Origin: Theodoxus fluviatilis | Lineage: Eukaryota > Mollusca > Gastropoda > Cycloneritida > Neritidae | NCBI GenBank assembly: GCA_034096865.1 | Contig: JAWQFJ010014682.1 | Location: 26,001-90,000 of the forward strand | Length of the DNA: 64,000 nt | Reading direction: 5' to 3' | Shown here: positions 57,960-64,000 of the stretch, one piece after another | How positions within the stretch are numbered: the first letter of the stretch is position 1 | Layout: each line of letters opens with the position of its first letter | Made by a program: the position numbers and the translations under genes | The notes under the pieces: generated by a model | What the model saw: only the letters and a program-made list of their open reading frames with translations | Database searches by the model: none | Told to the model about the DNA's origin: nothing

Positions 57960-58030
57960 CTCCAGCTGGTGGGGGTTGGGGTGGGGGTTGGGGTGGGGGT
58001 GGGGGCGGGTGTGGGGGTGGGTGTGGATGG
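57960..58030. repeat. G-rich (GGGGTT/GGGGGT)n tract
   Basis: gtgggggttggggtgggggt and similar units form a strong G-quadruplex candidate on the plus strand. Confidence 0.9.
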
Positions 58031-58559
58031 TGGAGGCATCGAGCGGTCCCGGCCATGAGCTGCACTGTCCGCTACTGGAATGTTGAGCAAACATAGACTG
58101 GATTACAACGATATATATCAGAGAGTCAGTACACCCCATGTTGACACTTGCTTTCATGATTCTAACGGAAAGATGTAATTGCACCGGGACTATGATCTAG
58201 CCGATAAAGTTTAAAATCAGTTCAGAGACTACATCATGTGAAAGTATGAATACTGAGTGCAAGAAAGAGTCTCTGAAACCTCTCACTTGAGAACGGCCAG
58301 AAACACAGGAAAAGACACAGGGAACTTATTTTGATGGTCCGCGGAGCGGCTATCCTCCTCTTCAGAGAGCTGCTGGGCAGTGTGTTGAGGAGCGTATCAT
58401 GTAGGTGTTCGTTCCACTTGGACAGATGGGAAGGTTGCCAATGAAGCTCTAGTCCAGAGGTTGGAGCGCTCCTTCGCTGTGGTCTGCTGCTTGCAGTAGC
58501 GACGTGAAGAGTTGCTGGAATCCAAGACCAGCATGCTCGGGGAAGATGCTGGACTCGCA

Positions 58560-58850
58560 TTGCCTCTCCCAGCTCAGGAATAAAACTCGTCACTGGTGAC
58601 GGCGGGGGTGGCGCACTGCAATCAGGTGCAATGCAGTCTTGATACCGCCGTGGGCCCTCACCAGACTGCTACACTCCCTAGGAAGAGAAGACCTTCTGGT
58701 CTTCTGCGTCTCATCTGTGCATTACTGCCTTGGTCGTCAGGTGCTAGCTAAGCATTGTTTGAGTGGCCCAGTAAACAAAGGGTAAAGTGCAAAGCGGGTT
58801 GAACCCCAGACATGGGTGAAAACTCGCTATAGAAATCCGATATATTTTAC
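58560..58850. repeat. Dispersed repeat pair, copy 2 (weak)
   Basis: Partner of 55645-55790; see that entry for the shared blocks. The outer limits are uncertain. Confidence 0.4.
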
Positions 58851-58896
58851 GTCTAAAGCTATGGGATCCTCAAGCTGGTGTGAGCTGTCTCCATTC

Positions 58897-59186
58897 TCTG
58901 GTTTGCTGGACACCAGTCAGTGCCACCTGTCACCAGGGGAGTGCTGACAAAGGCTGCTGGACACCAGTCAGTGCCGCCTGTCACCAGGGGAGTGCTGACA
59001 AAGGCTGCTGGACACGCAGTCCGTGCCGGGGGGGGGGGGGGGGGCATGTCCACCAGGGGGTGTCGACAAAGGGCTGCTGGACACCAGTCAGTGCCGCCTG
59101 TCACCAGTCAGTGCCGCCTGACACCAGTCAGTGCTGCCTGTCACCAGTCAGTGCCGCCTGTCACCAGGGAAGTGCTGACAAAGGCT
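58897..59186. repeat. 51-bp minisatellite
   Basis: About five to six units of ctggacaccagtcagtgccg followed by cctgtcaccaggggagtgct and gacaaaggctg, including partial units reduced to a 21-bp sub-repeat (caccagtcagtgccgcctgt). A guanine run lies at about 59029-59044. Frames through it are artefacts. Confidence 0.9.
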
Positions 59187-59529
59187 GAAGATTCGCTGGA
59201 AGAGGAAAGCAAAGCAACAGCAACTGCAGCAGCAGCTTCCGCAACAAGACCTTTGAGCAAGGTCTACCTTTCATTTTGTTGAACCCGTTTCAGCCACTGA
59301 TTGCAAACTAGAATCGCACTCAGGCAAAGACATTCCGACAGAGACACGTACGGAGATAAAGAGACCGAGACAGCTATGCTTACGAAGAAACACAAACACT
59401 GAGATACGGAGTGTCAAAGATTGAGACAGAGAACAACAAACAACGAACAACAAACGAACAGTTCTTTGCGTTGGCCATCAAACCGATGTAATGCGTGAGT
59501 AAGGCTGAATGAGTCTTTGTCGGCAAGAT
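59187..59529. other. No recognisable gene
   Basis: Unremarkable sequence with a small acaacaaacgaacaac repeat near 59433-59460. Confidence 0.4.
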
Positions 59530-59799
59530 TTCCGGACACTGTACCCCAGTTTTGAAATCTCGGCCTTATAGTCACGTGACTCGCACGTGACCCGAAAAGT
59601 TATGCTAAGATCCGGCCGCGTTAATGTATCTGCGTTTTATGACAAACGTCTTGCTCGGCGATACTGTACTCCATGCACCTTAACGGTCCGCGTGATTCGG
59701 GTGTAATCTTAAGCTAAACGACGTTTATAAATGTCCGTTCCTCCGCCCCCCCCCCGAGAAATGGCCGAGATTTGAAACTGGGGTTTACAGTGTCCGGAA
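59530..59799. mobile_element. 270-bp TIR element enclosing a TGTAGCG-family arm
   Basis: The ends are inverted: ttccggacactgtaccccag, ttttgaaatctcggcc at 59530 onward against ggccgagatttgaaactggg, gtttacagtgtccggaa up to 59799. The interior (59587-59726, gttatgctaagatccggccg ... cttaagctaaacgacgttta) is one arm of the internal hairpin of 32005-32759. So two unrelated-looking inverted-repeat families share a module. Confidence 0.75.
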
Positions 59800-60619
59800 C
59801 TGTTTGCCCGACACCGCCAGCTTCAGCGTTTTGTGAGTAAGAGTTCTAGAGCAAAATCAAAGCAGATCCGAAACTTCGATCATCTCTCATCCGTCACAGT
59901 TGCACAATGCAAACATTTTGTAAATTGGAGCGCCCAATACTAATACACACAGAAGATGCCGGACGATAGCACCAGAAATTAGGGACGCACCGAGGCGCTG
60001 ACAAGAGGGGCAGGACAGAGATGGCAGATCAGAGAGGCAGACACGGGATGAGGGCGGACAGAGAGGGGCAAGACAGAGAGGCAGAGCAGATTTGTTATAG
60101 GTCACTGACAGAGGGAGAAGAGAGAGCAAAGTGAGGGGCCTGAAGGACACCGCCGATGACGACTAAATGGCCAGACCTGAGGGAAAAGGCCACACAGTGT
60201 GCCTCTTTGTCGTCTAAACCAGAGATTCACTGTACCAACACCTATGAACTGGACAGACAGCCGAAAAAGAGACCGGGATGAAAGGCTAATCCCCGACATA
60301 GTCGACGCGCAGTGCTGCTGTCAGTAATGTCCCGTTATCAGTAGCCGCACTTCAAACCAGCATGCGAGTGCATCCCAGTAGGTGAGCTCTACCACATTTG
60401 GCGTCTGGCCCAGCGTACACCTACGCAAAGCCCCGAGCAACAGGCAAAGGCGGTCTATCAAGTATTTGACCCTTACTGACTGGGGACGAACGGGTTAATC
60501 TAACAGTAGCTCGGATCCTGACTGCTCTAGCAAAGCGTGTTACCCGGATGTGTAACAGTGCGACATAATATATGACACACGTTGCACAAGCCTAGCGATA
60601 CGTCTGAGTCCATGCTTGT
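59800..60619. other. No recognisable gene
   Basis: A stretch at about 59995-60090 has loosely repeated ggacagagaggggc/agacagagaggcag units. No gene recognised. Confidence 0.4.
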
Positions 60620-60736
60620 CTGAATCCGCCCCCGCCCCACCCACCCCGCCCCCCACGCCCACCCACCACCACCCCCCCCGACCCCCCCCCCCCCCCGCCC
60701 CCCCCCGCCCGCCCCCCCCCCCGCCGCCCCCCCGCC
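60620..60736. repeat. Cytosine-rich homopolymeric tract
   Basis: Long C runs interrupted by single G or A (for example ccccccccgccccccccc near 60680-60730) form a candidate i-motif/G-quadruplex. Gly-rich frames are artefacts. Confidence 0.9.
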
Positions 60737-60890
60737 GCTAAGGTCGGGGGTTAGAATAGACCCACCGCGTCTCCCCAAGGGATTCCTAAGAAGCAAAATA
60801 ACTGGGAAATCAAGACTTACCCGACCCAGCTCTGGCCTCGCATAGCCTTCAGGGACTGAGAGGCCGTAGAACTTCTCGTCATCATTCGTT
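60733..60890 (+). repeat. SINE-like dispersed repeat, copy 4
   Basis: gggggttagaatagacccac, cgcgtctcccc, gcaaaataactgggaaatca and gactgagaggccgtagaact match the other copies in order. The 3' tail is eroded to cttctcgtcatcatt instead of a clean CATC run. Confidence 0.55.
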
Positions 60891-61136
60891 TTCATTTTGG
60901 TTTGTTTTTGCATCGACCGTGGCCTCTATATCAGCGGCCATCTCAGGGAAGTGACAACCGCGAGCGGCTCCCTGGGAGTGCTGGGCCACGGCTCCCTGGG
61001 AGTGCTGGGTCACGCACTCAGAGGAAAGGCAGCCTGCAAGACAGACCCAAGGCGCCAGCCACGAGCACTGATGCCAAAGAGGTACTCCTGCAGAAACCCC
61101 CCCCAGAGAGGTCTGTCGTCGATCACTGTAACAACT

Positions 61137-61199
61137 TATGCTGTTACTGATACGATTACTATCACTACTTCTACTCCTAATGCCACAACAACAACAACA

Positions 61200-61270
<71 letters not shown>

Positions 61271-61281
61271 TTCTACTACTG

Positions 61282-61316
<35 letters not shown>

Positions 61317-61386
61317 GCTGCTGCTACTGCTGCTGCTGTTTCTGCTGGTGCTAGTGCTGGTGCTGCTACTACTGCTGCTGCTGCTG

Positions 61387-61423
<37 letters not shown>

Positions 61424-61584
61424 CACTACTACTGCTTCTGCTGCTGCTGCTGCTGCTGTTGCTACTACTACTACTACTACTACTACCACTACTACAGCTT
61501 TTTCATCTTCTTCGGTTGTCCCATGCTTCAAGAATGACCGGTTCCACTCCCATCCCTGGAGGCCCTTTGATAGCTCTGCAGACC

Positions 61585-61625
<41 letters not shown>

Positions 61626-61815
61626 CTACTACTATAACCACTACTACTACTGTTACTACTACTATTACTGCTACGTCCACCACTACCACCGCTACCACCA
61701 TCACCACCACCACCACCACCATCACCACCACCACTACTACTACCATCACTACCACCATCACCACCACCACCACCACCACCACAGCCGCCGCCGTCGCCAC
61801 CACCACCATCACAAC

Positions 61816-61896
<81 letters not shown>

Positions 61897-62095
61897 CACT
61901 CCTACTATTAATAAGTACTACTGCTACTACAATTGCTGCTACGACATCACAAGTATCATTCCTCCTTCTCCTTCCTCCTTGTTAAGTTCATCGGTGCATA
62001 CTGCTATTCCATCCAATTTTACTATTACTACCACCACCACCGCTACCACCACTATCACTGCCACCACCACACCGTGCTCCATTACTGCTGTTGCT
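61137..62095. repeat. Trinucleotide array (CTA/CTG/CAC)
   Basis: Almost 1 kb of imperfect triplets: CTA-rich with CTG blocks to about 61500, a single-copy piece at about 61500-61575, then CTA, CAC and CCG triplets. On one strand it reads as poly-Thr/Ala, poly-Leu or poly-Tyr depending on frame; on the other as poly-Val/Ala. The 120-260-codon frames are artefacts of the repeat. Confidence 0.95.
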
Positions 62096-62105
62096 GGAAA
62101 TTACT

Positions 62106-62933
62106 ATTTATGGCATTGCTTCGCGAACGAAGATGAGTCGATGCTGCTGTCCAAATCCAAAGCAGACACGTTGGTGGCTGTAGAGACCGATGCGGGACCG
62201 GCAAGCCCGACCACAGCGGCCGCAGGGAAAGATCCGGCCAGAGTCTAGCATGACGCCCCCTCGTTTTTTTCTCATCTGGCGCTTCTCCTTCAGTGTGTCC
62301 CAGCGGGAGGTCTCCAACACTGCCGTGGCTTTATTGATGGTGTGGCGCCAGGCATCTCTGTCAGCAGCGACAGAGGTCCACTGTCGGGGATCGATTTTGC
62401 AGGAGATGAGGGCTTTCTTGAAAGAGCCTTTGTATCTCTTTTTGGGGCCCCCTTTGTCACGTCGACCAGTGGAAAGCTCACCAAATAGTGCTACCTTGGG
62501 CAGGCGGTGATTTTCCATTCTGGAAACATGGCCTGCCCAGCGCAGCTGAGATCTCAAAAGCATGGTCTCTATGCTGGTGAGTTGAGACCGTTCCAAAACT
62601 TCCACATTTGTGATGTAGTCGCTCCAGTGCATCTCCAGGATCGTACGAATACAGCGTTGAGAGAAGCGTTCCAAGAGCCTCAGGTGTCGGTGGTACAGGA
62701 CCGAGAATTCTGAGCCATACAGGAGTGTGGCAAGGACAACGGCTCTGTATACACTGATTTTAGTGTCCTTTCTGAGGTGTTTGTTGCTCCACACTCTCTT
62801 ATACAACCTGCCAAAGGCTCCGTGAACGTGTCGTTTGAGCATGCGCAGTAGAGTTTTAAGGTGAAGTTCCGTGTGCGCAGTACCAGACCCACCCTTTACA
62901 CCCGAGGTTCGTCTGCTATGGCCTAGCAAGCTG
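62106..62933 (-). pseudogene. 5'-truncated LINE with 10-bp target duplication
   Basis: The minus-strand frame encodes the C-terminal part of a non-LTR retrotransposon protein: KRVWSNKHLRKDTKISVYRA, VVLATLLYGSE, RWAGHVSRMENHRLP, ADRDAWRHTI. A terminal zinc-knuckle-like CGRCGRACRSRIGLYSHQRVC-type Cys/His motif follows. The insertion is flanked by GGAAATTACT at 62096-62105 and 62934-62943, a clean target-site duplication. The frame runs open to a TAA two bases before the 3' junction and there is no poly(A). It belongs to a different LINE lineage from 49086-50866. It sits inside the triplet array, which resumes after the insertion. Confidence 0.92.
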
Positions 62934-62943
62934 GGAAATTACT

Positions 62944-63030
62944 GCTAATATAACAACTACTATCATTACCATAGCTACTCATTCTGCTACTACTGCTACA
63001 ATCGTTACTGCTAGAGCAACTGCTATCATT
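62944..63030. repeat. Triplet array, continuation right of the LINE
   Basis: Imperfect cta/gct/att triplets resume directly after the target duplication, showing that the LINE split one array. Confidence 0.75.
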
Positions 63031-63136
63031 ACAGCTACCATTCCTCTTCCTTCCTCTTTCCTCCCTCTTTTCCAAAAACAGAAGTAAACATCAACAGGCA
63101 CAACAAGAAGAACAATAAAGGAGAAAGAAGAGAGGA

Positions 63137-64000
63137 AGGAGGAGGAGGAGGAGGAGGAGGAGGAGGAGGAGGAGGAGGAGGAGGAGGAGGAGGAGGAGGA
63201 GGAAGAGGAGGAGGAAAAGAAGAAGGAAACAAAAAATGAAATGAAGAGGAGGAGGAGGAGGAGGAGAAGGAGGAAGGCGGAGGAGGAGGAAGGCGGCGGA
63301 GGAGGAGGAAACCGGAGAAGGTGTAAATTGGAGGAGGAGGGAGGCGGAGGAGAAGGGAGGCGGAAGAGGAGGAAGGAGGAGGAGGAAATCGGAGGAGGAG
63401 GGGAGGAAGAAGACAGAGAGGAAGGCGGAGGAGGAGAAGGAGGAGGAGAAGGAGGAGGAGAAGGGGGAGGGGGAGGAGGAGGAGGACAAGGAAGAGAAGG
63501 GGGAGGGGGAGGAGGAGGAGGAGGAGGAGGAGGAGGAGGAGGAGGAGGAGGAGGAGGAGGAGGAGGAGAAGGAGGAGGAGGAGGAGGAGGAGGAGGAGGA
63601 GGAGGAGGAGGGGGAGAAGGGGAAGAGGAGGAGGAGTAGAATTGGAGGCGGAGGAGGAGGAGGGGGAGGAGGAGGATAAGGAGGGGGAGGGGAGGAGGAT
63701 AAGGAGGAGGAGGAGGTGGAGGAAGAGGAGGGGGAGGAGGACGAGGAGGACGAGGACGAGGAGGAGGAGGAGGAGGAGGAGGAGAGGAGGAGAGGGAGGA
63801 GGAGAGAGGAGGGAGGAGGAGAGGAGGAGGAGGAGAGGGAGGAGGAGGAGGGAGGAGAGGAGGAGGAGGAGGAGAAGGAGAGAGGAGGAGGAGAGAGAGG
63901 AGAGAAGGAGGAGGAGGAGGGAAGGAAGAGAGAGGGAAGGAGGAGAGAGGGAAGGAGGAGGAAGAGGAGGAGAGGAAGGAGGAGAGGAGGAGGAAGAGAG
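63137..64000. repeat. (GGA)n purine-rich tract to the window edge
   Basis: Nearly all-purine plus strand for more than 850 bases, with pure GGA/GAG runs at about 63137-63200 and 63500-63610 and looser gaggaga sequence to the end. It is a strong triplex (H-DNA) candidate and likely to be hard to assemble. The 130-codon Gly/Glu and Ser/Leu/Pro frames are artefacts. Confidence 0.95.

Noticed and set aside
61136..61911. Frames of 120-260 codons of poly-Thr, poly-Leu, poly-Val or poly-Tyr
   Set aside because: Pure consequences of triplet repeats; no non-repetitive coding flank.
63091..63639. Gly/Glu-rich and Ser/Pro-rich frames of about 132 codons
   Set aside because: Produced by the GGA tract on either strand.

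Overview
The window looks like a stretch of a eukaryotic, probably lophotrochozoan and most likely molluscan, nuclear genome. The reasons are a spliced gene with phase-matched GT-AG junctions, very dense microsatellites, many short inverted-repeat elements, LINE and Ty3/gypsy debris, and a repeat family saturated with TGACCTTGACC motifs. The taxonomic call is inference; nothing here fixes the species. No tRNA, rRNA or CRISPR array was recognised.

The only convincing host gene lies on the minus strand between about 17.46 kb and 3.08 kb. It encodes a giant C2H2 zinc-finger protein of at least about 3,350 residues. I can place three exons: 17457-13329 (acidic and repeat-rich, two good fingers), 9985-4212 (about 26 complete fingers) and 3392 to about 3080-3217. 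The introns join in phase 0 and then phase 2. The last junction is supported because it completes a C2H2 finger cut in two by the intron. Upstream non-coding exons probably exist; a CpG-rich segment near 24.6-25.3 kb is one promoter candidate. The introns hold two TIR elements of one family (11135-11850 and 18318-19097) and a 624-bp MITE with perfect 36-bp TIRs (11932-12555).

From about 20 kb onward I find no convincing host gene. The sequence is a mosaic of repeats. Three copies of an about 850-bp element (381-1231, 21783-22629, 30467-31313) each carry about 20 nuclear-receptor half-sites. A nested palindromic complex at 31957-34545 consists of a long foldback carrying an exon-like segment in both arms, with one TIR element inserted in an arm and another just outside; both have 5-bp target duplications. 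Further foldbacks lie at 35779-36588 and 56703-57189. Four copies of a SINE-like repeat are seen, two of them in each orientation. LINE remnants lie at 38156-38470, 49086-50866 and 62106-62933, the last with a clear 10-bp target duplication. A Ty3/gypsy RNase H fragment (51612-52270) sits between inverted 34-bp tandem arrays and leads into a 54-bp satellite with a 488-bp higher-order unit (52441-53730).

The right end (61.1-64 kb) is almost entirely trinucleotide and purine-rich repeat: CTA/CTG/CAC triplets interrupted by a LINE, then about 0.9 kb of GGA-rich sequence. Most open frames outside the zinc-finger gene are shadows of simple repeats or chance.
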